Positions 45,253 through 56,744 are shown, counted from the stretch's first letter. The stretch: 64,000 nucleotides of DNA from Trichostrongylus colubriformis (GCA_963978905.1 OZ022256.1:38922001-38986000); one strand, 5' to 3'. A program made the numbers and translations. Notes: generated by a model from the sequence alone, not told the origin.

Positions 45253-46260
45253 CTACCTCACGGCTTCCGCGAGCTCTTTCTGTGCTTCAGAGACACACAA
45301 TTGAGATACTACTTCGAGTGTTTCTTTTCGATTGTGCTGTCGGTAGCATGGGGCATGTTGTTCACTTGTGCCCCATCTGTGAGCAGCATTTACGGTGTAT
45401 TCTTCGTATACATGCTCTTTGATCAACATGTCTTGGAGAGTCTCTTCCTCCTTCGCCCCAAGCACGGTGAACCACACGCTCATCGTCCGTTGCCCGCCTT
45501 GCTTCCCTCTAATATTCTTCTCTATGCTCGCTTTCTGGATTTGTGAATGGAACTTCTGTAAGATGTTCCGAATTGTGAGCTGATTATCCATAATCTCTTC
45601 GTGCTCTTCTAGTTGAGTGGCATTTGCAGTGAGTTTCGTAGAAGACATCGCTGCTGAGTTGCGCTATGGTTCCGTGCAAAAGAATTTAGGTTTTTGTTGT
45701 GCTCTCTGATTATCCCATGCTGATCTCCGTACTGCAGTTGTAGGTAATCTGTGGCTTTGACATAGCTTGCTGAAGTGATATGAAAATGAGAAACCGCGCT
45801 TCTGACCTCTCCACTCAATGCCGACTTGAGATAAAAGAACTTCTGTAGTTCGGTCGAATTCTAATCGTGTACATTCGTCTTGATTGAGGACCAAAAGCTT
45901 TCTTACTATCCACGTTTACCTTTGAAATTTGGAACAGGAGTCAGGTGCAACTTACTGACGGAAAGCGATGCTAAAGGTTGATTTGAATTGTGAACGCTTA
46001 TTCCAGTGAAAATCTGTTGTGATGGTGACTCTCCCGGAAAATCCATATGCGCTCTCTTCGAAGCTGAGGGCGCTCAATCAGTTGCCAGGGAGGCAGTATC
46101 ATGAATGCCGCCTTTGTGCTCAAAAAACTTCTTGTCAGCCTCTTCCGAGTGTTCTGTCGACTCATCGGACGTTCAAGTGAACTTCCCTGAGGCTTTTTCG
46201 AAGAGTGTTTGGTGATCTTTGCAGTCTATAAAGATTCCACGAATTTTTCCTTCACGATCC
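45253..46260 (-). pseudogene. BEL/Pao gag remnant (outer element)
   Basis: Minus-strand fragments. 45609-45818 contains the HITSASYVKATDYLQLQYGD block typical of the Pao gag core, and 45253-45648 continues with a charged helical region. 46173-46260 may be the start. Frameshifts separate the pieces. It lies just inside the 5' LTR, as expected. Confidence 0.68.
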
Positions 46261-46467
46261 TTTCGTGATGTCTCGGCATCGTGCCTCCTTCTTTGAGAAG
46301 TCCCTGGGTCGCGCGCTGTCACTCGGTCGCTGCCTTGCGCATTTTCGCTGTCCATCCCTTTTCTGCCGTTGCTCCCTTTCCATTCATGACTTAGAGGTGT
46401 CAAACATGGGTCATTTACCTATTTCTAGCTTCGAGGTAGATCCTGGCTTTTCTTACTTTCTTTTCTT

Positions 46468-46650
46468 CAGGCTCCTACAAGCCTGACGAATTACAAGCGA
46501 CAACGAGAAACATATGAGAAGAGCCTACCGAGCCGAGAGCGCAGTTCAAGCCAAAACATTTGTGCTAAGTTCTAAGCAAAGGATTAGTACTACAGTTCTA
46601 AGCAAGCGACGAAAAGACATATCACGGTTCAATACATAAATGATAGCACA
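46468..46650 (-). repeat. Probable 5' LTR of the outer BEL/Pao element (partial)
   Basis: Matches the left LTR in words and order (GCTCCTACA, ATTACAAGCGA, GAGCC(C/T)ACCGAGCCG, CACG(A/G)TTCAAT) but lacks a central portion. Right edge uncertain. Confidence 0.5.
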
Positions 46651-48709
46651 TTGTCAAAATACAATTATAGTAGTGTTAATACTGTGAAAACAGTAATGGC
46701 AACACGGTAGTAAAATAATAGTGACAATACGGTATTAAAATAACGGAGGGGTTCGCTATACTCTCTCACTAATGATAGCACTTGAGTTTATGCTGAAGGC
46801 ATCAAATTTTGTCAAATATTTGCGTGTATTAAACAGTATAATACTCCAACAAACTTATTAACTCAAAAAGATGCAAAAGTCTCGTCCCGCAGTCCTGCAT
46901 GGAAGCACACATGAGCCAATTCGTGTTCCGCTCACCGGAGCGTGCACTGAAACGTGCGGTCCTCGGATCGAAAATTGTTCGTTCGGTTCGAATATTATTT
47001 ACTATCTATTTATTTATTTATTCATTCCACACAGGATGCGCCATTCATTCGGAGCTGCAAGTCATTAAAACACGTATTCCTTAAAACAAGAACAAAAAGA
47101 AAGGAGGATCAAGGCAAAGTAAGGAAGAGACAAAACTATGAACCAAAACCAGAACCAAAAAGGGAATATGGTCCAAACGCCGGGAAAAGATGGGTTAAGG
47201 TCAGCTATGAGTTTCTGAAAGTCAATAAAGAGGCTTGGGCACAGTGGAGGGAGCCCACCCCGAATGGGAGGGGGTCCGTGCAGACTTTTGAACGAGGCGT
47301 TGTGACCAGGGAAAAACCGGTAGAAATGATTAATGAGAGGTGGAGCGTGATGTGATAACTGGCACTGAATGAATTCACAGAGAAGGCAATTCCAATCGAC
47401 TCACTGACATGCTGTGTGTTGCAATGCAGTACGGAAGTGTGGAAGCAGATGAGGCGCAACATTAAATCTACTCAGAAATATCTCATATTCAAAAATTTTG
47501 AACTTTTCCAGCCAATCTCAGAGAGTTTAATTGTCAGCATAGCGAACTTTGGGTGTCAGTAACACGAATAATTCGGCGCATCGATTAATAGTTAGGCTGA
47601 AGATCCAAGAGTATTCCCAACATATTCGGTTGAGTAAGGTTTTACACACTTGTGAGCAGTAATGTATCTGAATCGGGCCTTTGGTTATTTCTAAATGTTG
47701 TGAACAGCGATGATTTTGCCTTTTTTCACAAATTAGGCGATGTAACCGTAAAATTCCAAACTGTTTCCAAAGAGGATGCAAAGATCTTTGGTTGAATTGC
47801 ACTCAGTGCGACCACCTATGCAACAATGTAACCTAATTGAGACTCTGGCAGAACTTCAAAAAATTGGGACGTCATCATATAGTCTTACAATTCGACGAAA
47901 GAAGTGGCTGGCCAATGTCAGGAAATACCAGTTTCGCTATTGCATATTTCTTGATGCAACTCACATGAAAGGCGTACTGTGTATAGGTTTCATTGAGTCC
48001 CGTCTCATTTGCCAAGTGTTGTTTTCTACAAGTAGAAATTTACCTATAATGTGCCCATGCCTACCGTTCCGGAGCTAGGTCAGCCCCTCAATACGATTAG
48101 CGTTTCGGCTCTAGAATTCACATGCACCCCTGAGCAGGAATATCGCGCTAGTTCTCCACGAGCAAGCCTTGTTAACGCGCTAGGGGCGCCAACGGTTTTT
48201 AACATAATAATTACCAGAAATTTGAGAATGGGGTCGGTTTCCTGTATAAACGGGAACTGCAATCATTTTCCATGTGCATAGGTAGAGCGTAAGACGAGGG
48301 ATCTCCAAGAAATACAGGTTCCATCATGAGACGGATGCAAATAATCATTCTCTTTTGCTCTTCAAGAGCAAGACCATGCCAATGTCCAATCAGACATTCT
48401 AATACTGCGATTGTACCGTCACGAACACGGCCTGTAAATCTTTCGCCTCGTTTTTCAGTGCTTGCTTTAAGTGATATTTCTACATTTCTGATCTAGTTGG
48501 TTTGCACACAATTCGAACGCACTGCAACACACCGGTTTGAATTTCTCCTTTGAAGCATCTTCTGTCACCTACTTACTTCATAACCCTCCAGAAACATTTG
48601 ACCGAACTTGTCCACTTCCTAGGAAGCCTTCGGCCAGTATAGGCCCGGTATCATAGCCTACATTAGATTGTGAAGAGTGCCGCACTATCAGGCTGCCGCG
48701 TTCAGAAGA
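46651..48709. other. Stretch with no supported gene
   Basis: Includes short A/T-rich near-repeats (46680-46745) and a TTTATTTATTTATTTATTC tract at about 47006-47024. Read on the minus strand, that tract looks like the AATAAATAAATA tail of a LINE, but no LINE coding sequence follows it. The 133-codon frame at 46954-47355 begins at a non-ATG codon and lacks a domain. Confidence 0.5.
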
Positions 48710-48846
48710 TATTAGGCTGTCGAAAAAGTATTTTTCGTTTTTTGAAGCAATTCATTTTTACACTTTATTACAAAACACAGAGCATACTATGTAACAGGGT
48801 AATCACCATCATGTTCTACCACTCTTGCCACCTTTCAGGCAAATTA

Positions 48847-49792
48847 CCCTAAAGTCTGACAGATAAGTCCGCCCGCATGCGGTGTCGCGCGCGGCACAGG
48901 CAGCCGCAGTCTTCAAAGAACCAGAGATGGAGGAAATTGAGGAAGCTATGATTGGTGAATTGTTAATAACGAGTTTACATTGTATTGTATATTGTATCTG
49001 TTAATATAAAAGGAGTAGCAAGTAAAGCTGGGGGTCGTGCGAAAGGTGAACACAGAAACTTCACAGTTGGCAGAGGATGAACGAGTGAGAGGAAAATCGT
49101 TGTTCAACGAGGGTTTCAATGCAACGATGGTTTTGGCGATGGAACAGCGGTTAAATAAAAAATTTTCCTTATTTCTGTTATGATAACGGTGCACAAAACC
49201 TCACATACATGCGTCTTTTACTTTCTTTTTCCCCTGCAAAACGCGCTTTTGCTTGCCGCGTCAAATTTTTGCACCTGATGTGAGCCCTCCTTCTAGTCTT
49301 CAAGCCCTTTGAATTACTGAACAACTTATGGTCACCAGAAAACGGGAGGAATAGTAAAATTGACCCAACAAAAGCCAGATATACAAAAAGCGGCATCACG
49401 AAAAGGATGAGGTACGGAGAGGTAGCTGCTTTAGTTTGCGACAGTTTCTACTCAATTTCTGAGAAGACGATTGTCAACAGCTTCTCAAGGACCTTGACCG
49501 AGAGTCATTGTTAGATGAGATGAGTGAGAGTTTTTATGTTGTGAATGTTGTGAAATTGAAATGAAGTTGAGATTGCGTGGGAAGTTTAAGAATGATCATT
49601 GTTACACGTGTTAAACAAAGATATGATATGTGGTATTTTTAGACATGAGAAATAAAAATGAATGAACAATTACTACAATTCTATCGTTCTTAAGAAGTGC
49701 ATTGCGATCCTGTGCCTTGAAGACTGCGCCTGCGTCCGCCGCTGTCGCGCGCGACACCGCGTGAAGGCGGACTTATCTATCAGATTTTAGGG
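48847..49792. mobile_element. TA-flanked MITE of family A inside the mariner
   Basis: Ends CCCTAAAGTCTGACAGATAA and, reverse-complemented, CCCTAAAATCTGATAGATAA, with TA at 48845-48846 and 49793-49794. TIRs extend about 85 bp and include GC-rich GTCGCGCGCG runs. Same terminal family as 27220-28433, different interior. Confidence 0.88.
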
Positions 49793-49796
49793 TAGC

Positions 49797-50310
49797 TATG
49801 CCATCCGCATGGAACCGTTCCGGTTTTGATTTGAAGAAGTTGCACAACACCGCCCCATGTCATCTTCATTCGAAGATTTTTCTTCGAATGGCGTTAGATT
49901 GGGAAAGGAAAAGGTGATAATCCGATTTAGGGCTATTAGATGGATGGTGCAGCACTTTTGGTCCAAGCTCGAGAATTTTTTGGCGAGTCACTTTTACAAT
50001 ATGTAGGCGAGCACTATCTTGTAGAAAAAGAATCGTTTCACGGTTCGGACGTTTCTTTGTGATTTTCGTGACCAGATTATACGGCTGCTGACAGTATAAG
50101 TCTGCTGTTAGTATAGTGTTGCAAGCCAGCACCCGCAATCGTTCGTTGTCGACCTCCAATGGGGGTTCGGACCGGTCAGAATCTTTGACTTTGTAGTTGC
50201 CTTCTCGAAAGCGTTTGAACCAAAGCTGTGCCACAAGTTCAGACATTGGACCCTCTTCGAATGCAGCCTTTATACGACGACTGGATTCGGTTGCTGGAGG
50301 CCATAATTAA
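49797..50310 (-). pseudogene. Mariner transposase remnant, internally deleted
   Basis: Minus-strand frames keep the end of the DNA-binding domain (LWFKRFREGNY, followed by the second helix-turn-helix start) and jump to the catalytic C-terminus (LFLQDSARLH for the second Asp, ILELGPKVLHHPSNSP and SDYHLF for the third). The first Asp region is deleted. The final residues lie on the other side of the nested MITE, at about 48815-48844. Confidence 0.85.
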
Positions 50311-51384
50311 AATCATATAGTAGAATGCCCCGAAAGTACTCCTATGATATGATTATTTTGCCGAAAAAGATTATCCGGGAGATGGAAGACAAAAATCTAT
50401 AGATGCGAGTGATTTTTGTACTACATGTGTATGTACAGAAGATATTGCTGGAGAGCAGTGCGGAGGGAAAAAGCGTGTTTTTAAAAAAAAACGAAAACAC
50501 TTTCCCGACAACCTAATAAAGCGAAATTTGGGAGCGCATCGAAATAGAGTGTTGCCACATTGTGCTCCTAAGCTGTTTTGTTAGATCACAACCACGATCT
50601 TGATTAGTCTAAGTTTCTTGCTGAGTGAACAATTTGATTTCTTGCTGAACGCGTTGGGGCTTATCCGAAGAGTAACGGAGACACGCAAAGCAAGATGCGT
50701 CGAATTTGTTCTTCACTGGACCCAAATCCCCGAAAAGAATACGATTTTCCAATTCTTCTAAATCATTACCAATAGGCATTAGCGAAAGGATCAGGAAGCG
50801 ATCCCTTCCGCTTTTAAAAGGGTATGTTTGAAAGTACTAGTCTACTTTGCACATACATACATACAGTAGCGGTCAAAAATATTTGCGGTTTCATACTTAC
50901 CATAGCATTTACATATCACGTTCAATTTCTTTGTGTTCCGAAGGCAACTGCCACTCGGTGGTGTCGCTTGTCAGAAGAAACCTGGCAGTGGCCAGAGACG
51001 GGCTCTTTGGAAATCTTTTGAAAATAGAATTTCAAAAAAGCCAGTCTGATATAATGCTCGGAGATACTTCAATTTTAATTTTAAATTAGTTGCCACATTG
51101 ATAGAGTGTTTTAGCGTAATGCGAAATCATTGAGAGAATTTATTCTCACACAATTGTTATTTTTTCTTTTTTCACAACCATAATACATGCAAAGTGTCAC
51201 GCGACGAATTCAAAATCCGCCAATAAATACCCACAACTTCGTGCACGCTGTAACGGCGGACTCATCTCGATAGCCGTGAAGCAAGGCAACGTTACGTTCT
51301 CGGTGTCGCGATATGAGAAGTGAACTTAGATCAGGCGCGAAACTAGGGATTGTACAAGTGGAAATAAATTCTATTAAAAAATCT

Positions 51385-51750
51385 GGCACTATTTACCCAG
51401 AGCTACCCCACTACCTCTTCAACTGATGCGGTCGAACAGGTGATTTTTGGAAAACTTTCCGATTTGGCTGCAAACGTCTACCCAGAGGTATTTCGACCTA
51501 TAGAACACTAATATGACATTCGTTTGGCGCGAAACCGCTTGGCGCTTGCGCCATAGGCGCCGGCGCCAAAGTGAGGTGGATCCGTCGGCGCCTATGGCGC
51601 AGGCGCCAAGCAGGAATGCCATATTCGTGTTCTACGGGTCAAATTACCCCTGGGTAGAAGTTTGCAGCCAAATCGAAAAGCTTTCCAAAAATCACCTCTT
51701 CGACCGCATCGCTTGGAGAGGTAGTGGGGTAGTTCTGGGTTAATAGTGCC
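51385..51750. mobile_element. Palindromic MITE, 366 bp, with 8-bp target duplication
   Basis: Two arms of about 175 bp are near-perfect inverted copies. Ends are GGCACTATTTACCCAG and, reverse-complemented, GGCACTATTAACCCAG. AAAAATCT flanks both sides exactly (51377-51384 and 51751-51758). The centre is made of nested GGCGCC palindromes, with a short GTGAGGTGGATCC spacer. An 8-bp duplication points to hAT-like integration rather than Tc1/mariner. Confidence 0.88.
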
Positions 51751-51758
51751 AAAAATCT

Positions 51759-54374
51759 ATATCCTAAAATCGAGCACGTGACCGCCGCCGCTTCGCTTCA
51801 CAGCACTTGGTGCCTGGCCTGCCGTTCCCAGCACGCCCGAACTTTCAGGGGATGTATCTCTGCACGATTTTTTCGGGGGATGTATCTTCACAGTATTTTG
51901 GCTTTTTGCGTGAAACCTTGTATGACTCGTACTTAACAAATGTAGTAAAATGCATGATAATGCAAAAAACTCACTTTTTTGGACAAGCGCTTCAACTCAA
52001 AAGCCAACCACAACTTATAAAAGCGAAAACGATTTGCTCGACGCCTATTTTATTAGGCACGTCACACGCTTGAGTTTTACGCGTGGGCGGAAAGGCTCGA
52101 AAATGGGTCATGGAATGTGTTGCCACACATTCCTATTTAACAGGTCAGTTATTTCGATGCCAACTAAATTTCTTATGAACCAACCTAAATTGCTAGGATG
52201 CCGAACTTCGCTGGGATGAGATAGGTGAATGTAAGGTATGATGAGGAAATTTGGCCGTAGAGCTTCATGAATTCCTCCATCACTTTTTATAGACCATAAC
52301 CGAGCTGATAGATGTGCTGTGGCATATCACTTGCTTGGTAGATTTGAGTTTCTTCGTTTCTAGTATGTATGTGACAAATAAGAGTTATGAAATTAAAATC
52401 GAAGTGTCTGAAACATACCCCTCAGATTAGCTTTCCTTCAATATGGAAAGAGTGGGAGTCACTGCTGTCGAAGGATTTTGGCGAAACTATCGCAGTTACA
52501 AACAAATACCAGGAGTCTAATGCGGGGCAAATACAGCTTGTCGAGGAAAATAGCCTCTCAAGTGTGGCCCGGACCAAGTGAGACCCCTTTTTGACTACTA
52601 CAATACCAGTAGTATATTTTTGCAATATGGTTCATTGCTACGCATTCTTACCAGAAGCGAAAAATCCCACATTTCCTCACACGATTGTGAGTTACCCTTT
52701 ATTACTCATCTGCTCACTGTGTGCTTACTACTCTAGTGCTTATCGGTAATCTCTGTAGGTACGACCCCCTTCTGTCCAGGAAATACGATCCCCCTGTCGA
52801 GAAATCCTCGACTCCCCGTAGTACTTTGCTTGAGTTCGGGCGGGCGGGGTTACGAAGGTGGGCGGGGAGCTATTAATGATCACTTTTCTTCCTTTAATTT
52901 CACTCGCTGCAGCAACCACCTCCTAGTGGATGTTCCACCCTACCATTTTTGGAGTCAGCATTAAAGTTTACCGAACCTTGATGGTTTCGGGCATCCTGGT
53001 CACTTAACTATTAATCTGATTATTACTGTCACAAGGAGAATTTCCAGCGAATCCTATCTGCGTTGCCAAAGCTGCAAATTTTCGCGGGTTTCCTATAATC
53101 TGGCCTCTAGATAGCAGACTGTCAGTAATTTGACCTAGTAATGGAACCATTGTCCTGCCTCAGTCAGTCGAAGACATCATAGGTCTTCTTAATGCTTTTT
53201 ATCATAGGAGATAGAGACAGTAAAATAGGGCTTTCCTCTTCTCCCAGGAGATCGTCTCGGAAATATTCGGCCCTGTATCCCGGCTCCTCGGTGTAAGCGA
53301 GGAAAATGGTCGCAGAGGATGCAGTGTGAGAAACGTGATTTTTTTTGCAACAACCCTTTTCCACCCTCGCATAACGGCCTAGTGGAGAGCAATCGAATTC
53401 AAGTGGTGCACCTCATTTTGGAGAGATGCTGATTTATCGAACAATGAAAAACGCCCCTCAGAAGTAGCCATCTTGGGTCTTGTGACTACTTTCAGTCAAA
53501 GAAGGCTCTCGATCAATATGCGGATCAATTATGAAGAATGACATGCTTGTTTTCAATTCCACCACCGCATCCATGTCTGGGACAAGCATTAGGATGAACA
53601 GATATTGAATTCGCAAAACTGTAAAGGGTTAACTTCAGGGACCATCTTTTGCGAAACGGTGTTTCCCAGCGCCGTCGCATGGTGCAGTCGCGGCGCGGCC
53701 CTAACAAAATTGTTCTTTCGTTAAGATTCACCGGATTTTCGCAATGTACTGCTACAACAAGCTGTGGATCTTATAGGGTATTAAATGCTGTTATCAGCTG
53801 TGCCAAAAATGCCCAGAATCTTGGAGAACTGACTGCAGTACAGGGGCGGCAAATAAGCCAGTGATGTTTTATATTTTGGAAAAAAGCTCTGTTAGATGGG
53901 CGCAGGAGCAAATGCCACCACCAATACACATTATTTCTTCAAAGAAATCTATCTCCAAGCATATGTGAAAGCAGTGAATGATATTTGAAGACAAATTGCA
54001 TAGAAAAAGTTTATAAAACGCACTGAACTCATGAATTTTCTCCTAAAGGTGACGTTTGAAAAGCGCTTTCGAATGAAATTTCCAGCATTTTGGAGCGAAT
54101 TTACCCTTACCATGGAGCGGAAATCCTCCTCTTTCACATTCAATACGAAGCCCGAAAAATGATGGCGATTCGTCACTTTTCAGGATCTTTTTCCGAACAG
54201 TACTTACAACGCGAAGGCACGTATCGCGCCTCGCAGCCGGTTCCTCTCTGGGGGCGCAACGGGGGAACCCTGCTTGCTACATATATCGACTGGCGCGTTT
54301 GCTGGCCAGTATTCCACCTTTGATTTTGTTGAGTTCATTTACCGCTGCTATCAGTTGTACTGCAACGTTCCGTG
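51759..54374. other. Intergenic region upstream of the histone gene
   Basis: About 2.6 kb without a supported gene. A segment at about 52735-52825 resembles 36395-36475. The last 200 bp before the histone start are GC-rich, with an ACATATAT word at about 54280 that could be a TATA element. Confidence 0.5.
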
Positions 54375-54440
54375 ATGTCTGAGGCTGCTGAAGTACCTGC
54401 TTCGGTTCCCAGTGCGACAGCGACCGCTAAGAAGGCAAAG
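54375..54440 (+). CDS. Histone H1 exon 1
   Basis: 22 codons, the N-terminal tail, ending AAG|GTACGG. Its Ser/Ala/Thr-rich start matches other H1 tails. Confidence 0.93.
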
Positions 54441-55183
54441 GTACGGCCGATCCGTCATGGCGTGATGTGCAGTATTCGGTGTGTTATTTCCGTCTGTGAA
54501 ATGGCCATTTTAGGTTGCCAAGCCCAAGGGAGAGAAGAAGGCCAAAACTACTCCGAGCCATCCTGTTTATGGTGCCATGATCAAGGCGGCCATCAAGGAC
54601 CTTGAGGATAGAAAGGGAGCATCGAAGCAGGCTATTTTCAAGTACATCGTGCAGAAGTATAAACTCGGTGAAAATGAGAAGATGGTAGGTTTACAAACAC
54701 TTGGGTCTGTTGGTGAGCGTTGTTTAGTTTCGCTGTGCAAATTGATCGATTTTAGATCAACGCTCGCCTCCGCTTCGCTTTAAAAAAGGGTGTCCAGTCT
54801 GGCCTCTTCAAACAGGCTTCGGGGACAGGTGCAGCTGGCAGGTTCCGTCTAGGTGACAAATCTGAAGGATCAGCGAAGCCCAAAGTTGCGAAGAAGCCAA
54901 AGGCCACCACAGGAGAATCCAAAACGATGAAGACCGCCTCTGCTAAGCCTAAGGTACGACATGAGTTGCTATTACTATCATTATGAGCTTATTGTGAGTT
55001 GTTTGATCATTGAGCTTTTATTTTCAGACCTCCAAGGCTAAGAAGGAGAAGCCTGCCAAATCTCCGAAGAAGGCGTCGAAGCCAAAGGCGAAATCTGCTA
55101 AGTCGCCCAAGAAGGCCAGCACTTCGAAGAAGGCTGCTTCGAAATCGAAGAAAACTACCAAGAAGGCTGCCACTAAGGCATAA
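54375..55183 (+). CDS. Linker histone H1, 4 exons, 196 aa
   Basis: Exons 54375-54440, 54514-54684, 54756-54953 and 55028-55183 join in phase 0 at every junction. The product has a short N-terminal tail, a winged-helix globular domain at about residues 36-110 (SHPVYGAMIKAAIKDLEDRKG, ASKQAIFKYI, then INARLRFALKKGV and the GTGAAGRFRL wing), and a Lys/Ala/Ser/Pro-rich tail with SPKK motifs. It binds linker DNA at the nucleosome entry/exit and compacts chromatin. It resembles nematode H1 proteins such as C. elegans HIS-24. Introns and a polyadenylation signal suggest a replication-independent, polyadenylated H1. The ATG at 54375 is chosen; the GTG before it is not needed. Confidence 0.96.
54514..54684 (+). 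CDS. Histone H1 exon 2
   Basis: 57 codons after a CATTTTAG acceptor, carrying helices 1 and 2 of the winged-helix domain. Donor ATG|GTAGGT. Confidence 0.95.
54756..54953 (+). CDS. Histone H1 exon 3
   Basis: 66 codons after a GATTTTAG acceptor: recognition helix, wing and the start of the basic tail. Donor AAG|GTACGA. Confidence 0.95.
55028..55183 (+). CDS. Histone H1 exon 4
   Basis: 51 codons and a TAA after a TTTTCAG acceptor, encoding the Lys-rich tail with two SPKK motifs, typical sites for cyclin-dependent kinase phosphorylation and minor-groove binding. Confidence 0.95.
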   Translation, partial: TSKAKKEKPAKSPKKASKPKAKSAKSPKKASTSKKAASKSKKTTKKAATKA

Positions 55184-55306
55184 ATTTCTAACCATACCGG
55201 TGTAGAGGTTAAGTCGATCTCTTGTACATAGTACTATTTTGGCTATTGAGGTTGTTCATATTACGGTTGCCGTTACTCATTTGAAAGATTCCAATTATTT
55301 GTTATT

Positions 55307-55312
55307 AATAAA
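55307..55312 (+). terminator. Histone H1 polyadenylation signal
   Basis: AATAAA 124 bp after the stop codon. No histone 3' stem-loop was noticed in the short 3' UTR, in keeping with a polyadenylated transcript. Confidence 0.75.
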
Positions 55313-56221
55313 CCTATTAACTGAACTGTTTTCGGAGGCAGTTAGCTAACGTGGGTGAAGTGTTGAGAATTATTGAAGAAAAGTCGATGCTGAACAGTGT
55401 GTAGCATGAGGGCGGAGTCGCAATTCGACATGTACTTTTGCTGTAAGCATATTTCAATACATGAGGCTCTACACCACAGAGTAAGTCAGCGAGAAATTTG
55501 ACTGAGATTCAAGCTGGTAGAGCTGCTGTGAGAAACATGCTTGTATCATGTCGCATATATGTAATGACGTGAGGAAAGACGGCTTACATTCCAGTATACA
55601 ACCCCTAACACGCGCTCCTGAAAAATAACCTCATTCCGTGGCTGATCGATATTTAAGTGTTCTGTAGTGTGCCGAGTACGGAAGTTGGGAACCAGTTTGC
55701 TGTGTACTTATGATCATTGTTTTTGCGTTAACCATATTTTACCAGGGAATTGCAAAGAAGTGCGTAAGTATGAAAGGCGTACTTTCTTATCCAAGTCTCT
55801 CGACCGCCACAATTCCGAGTCTTCATAAAGGAGAAGAAAGAGAGATGATAGAGATGTGGTGATAAAAACCTACTACGTGTAACCCGCAATGTCTGTTTCG
55901 TTTCCAATGACAGCTTGCTTCTCAATCTGCGTCCCTGACCGCCTCTTTGCTCGTAGAGCTCTCGTCGCAACTCCCTTCGGACGCCCTACTCTACCTCATG
56001 GGCCGTTAGCTTGAGGGACTCTGTCTTAGTCACATTTTTGTAGTTTCGCGTGAAGGTTTGCATGAGGCTCTTGGTATGCTAATAATTCTTCCTTCCGTGG
56101 AAGATTCCTTAAACTATGAGTGATCCGAAGTGATAACATTTGTAACATCTGACAAGATCCTGATTTCCAAAAGTCACCAAATCTGTTTCGCCTCACTAGA
56201 TGACAGTAGAGGGCTGATACC
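55313..56221. other. Stretch with no supported gene
   Basis: No domain, repeat boundary or RNA recognised between the histone gene and the inverted-repeat cluster. Confidence 0.5.
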
Positions 56222-56319
56222 CAGCTGTTGTCTGCCTGAATTACTCAGCACGACCCCGTACCACCCCCTTTGTGGGGTGGTACGGGGTCATGCTGAGTAA
56301 TTCAGGCAGACAACAGCTG
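56222..56319. repeat. Near-perfect 46-bp inverted repeat (hairpin)
   Basis: The left arm (56222-56267, starting CAGCTGTTGTCTGCC) and right arm (56274-56319) pair with one mismatch around a 6-nt loop (CTTTGT). The GC-rich inner part ends ACCACCCC/GGGGTGGT. No coding content. Confidence 0.93.
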
Positions 56320-56502
56320 ATAAAACTGATAAAGGCCGTCGGATCACAGGACAAATTCATCAGGCTTCTTCATTATTCCTGTAGCGTTGACGCTTACCTC
56401 ATGCTGTGGACGGGGCATTGATAGCGGATGATAGCAATCGATAAGTCCTGACAAAGTCTTACAAGATCCGTTAGGCAGTGTTCATATAATACTTTGCGGC
56501 AC

Positions 56503-56740
56503 CAACGACGGGGTGTAGGTTGGGACACACGAATCTAGGCCGTGACCCTGTAACAGCCTGTGGCCTTTGACCTAAGCCTTAAATGATTCAGACAATTTGT
56601 TCATGTAAATCGTGTCCTTCCTGCAAGTCTGTTCCGTTGTATAGTCAAATTGACTGAATTATTCATGTAACAGGGCAAAGGCCACAGGCTGTCACAGGGT
56701 CGCGGCCTAGATTCGTGTGTCCTAACCGTCACCCCCAACG
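56503..56740. mobile_element. Small MITE with about 60-bp inverted ends
   Basis: The arm including GGACACACGAATCTAGGCC and CAGCCTGTGGCCTTTG at the left recurs inverted at the right, with few mismatches and an unrelated core of about 100 bp. Exact outer edges are uncertain. Confidence 0.78.
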
Positions 56741-56744
56741 ACGA

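Larger units (their letters stand above)
36917..46650 (-). mobile_element. Old BEL/Pao LTR retrotransposon, interrupted by a nested LTR element
   Basis: On the minus strand the order is right LTR (about 46468-46650), gag remnant (45.25-46.26 kb), protease remnant (44.47-45.06 kb), insertion of a second element (39146-44415), RT remnant (about 38.2-39.14 kb), then left LTR (about 36917-37140). The two LTRs share a GCTCCTACA edge, an ATTACAAGCGA word and a CACGATTCAAT/CACGGTTCAAT word but are strongly diverged, so the insertion is old. The left LTR has TATAAAA on the minus strand. RNase H and integrase are expected in 37.15-38.2 kb but no motif is unambiguous. Without the insertions the element is only about 4 kb, so parts are deleted. 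Outer edges are approximate. Confidence 0.72.
48712..50516 (-). mobile_element. Mariner transposon (minus strand) split by a nested MITE
   Basis: The left end TTAGGCTGTCGAAAAAGT and the right end (reverse-complemented TTAGGTTGTCGGGAAAGT) are inverted repeats, with TA at 48710-48711 and 50517-50518. The transposase tail is interrupted at 48845-49794 by a TA-flanked MITE and resumes beyond it with LPERWQEW. After removing the MITE the mariner is about 860 bp, so its middle is also deleted. Confidence 0.88.

Noticed and set aside
46954..47355. 133-codon plus-strand frame
   Set aside because: It starts at a non-ATG codon, has a simple-sequence start and a low-complexity Lys/Glu-rich middle, and has no recognisable domain.
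50862..50890. Tc1-like terminal sequence (TACAGTAGCGGTCAAAAATA)
   Set aside because: No inverted partner was found within several kb and there is no transposase, so it is at best a solo end.
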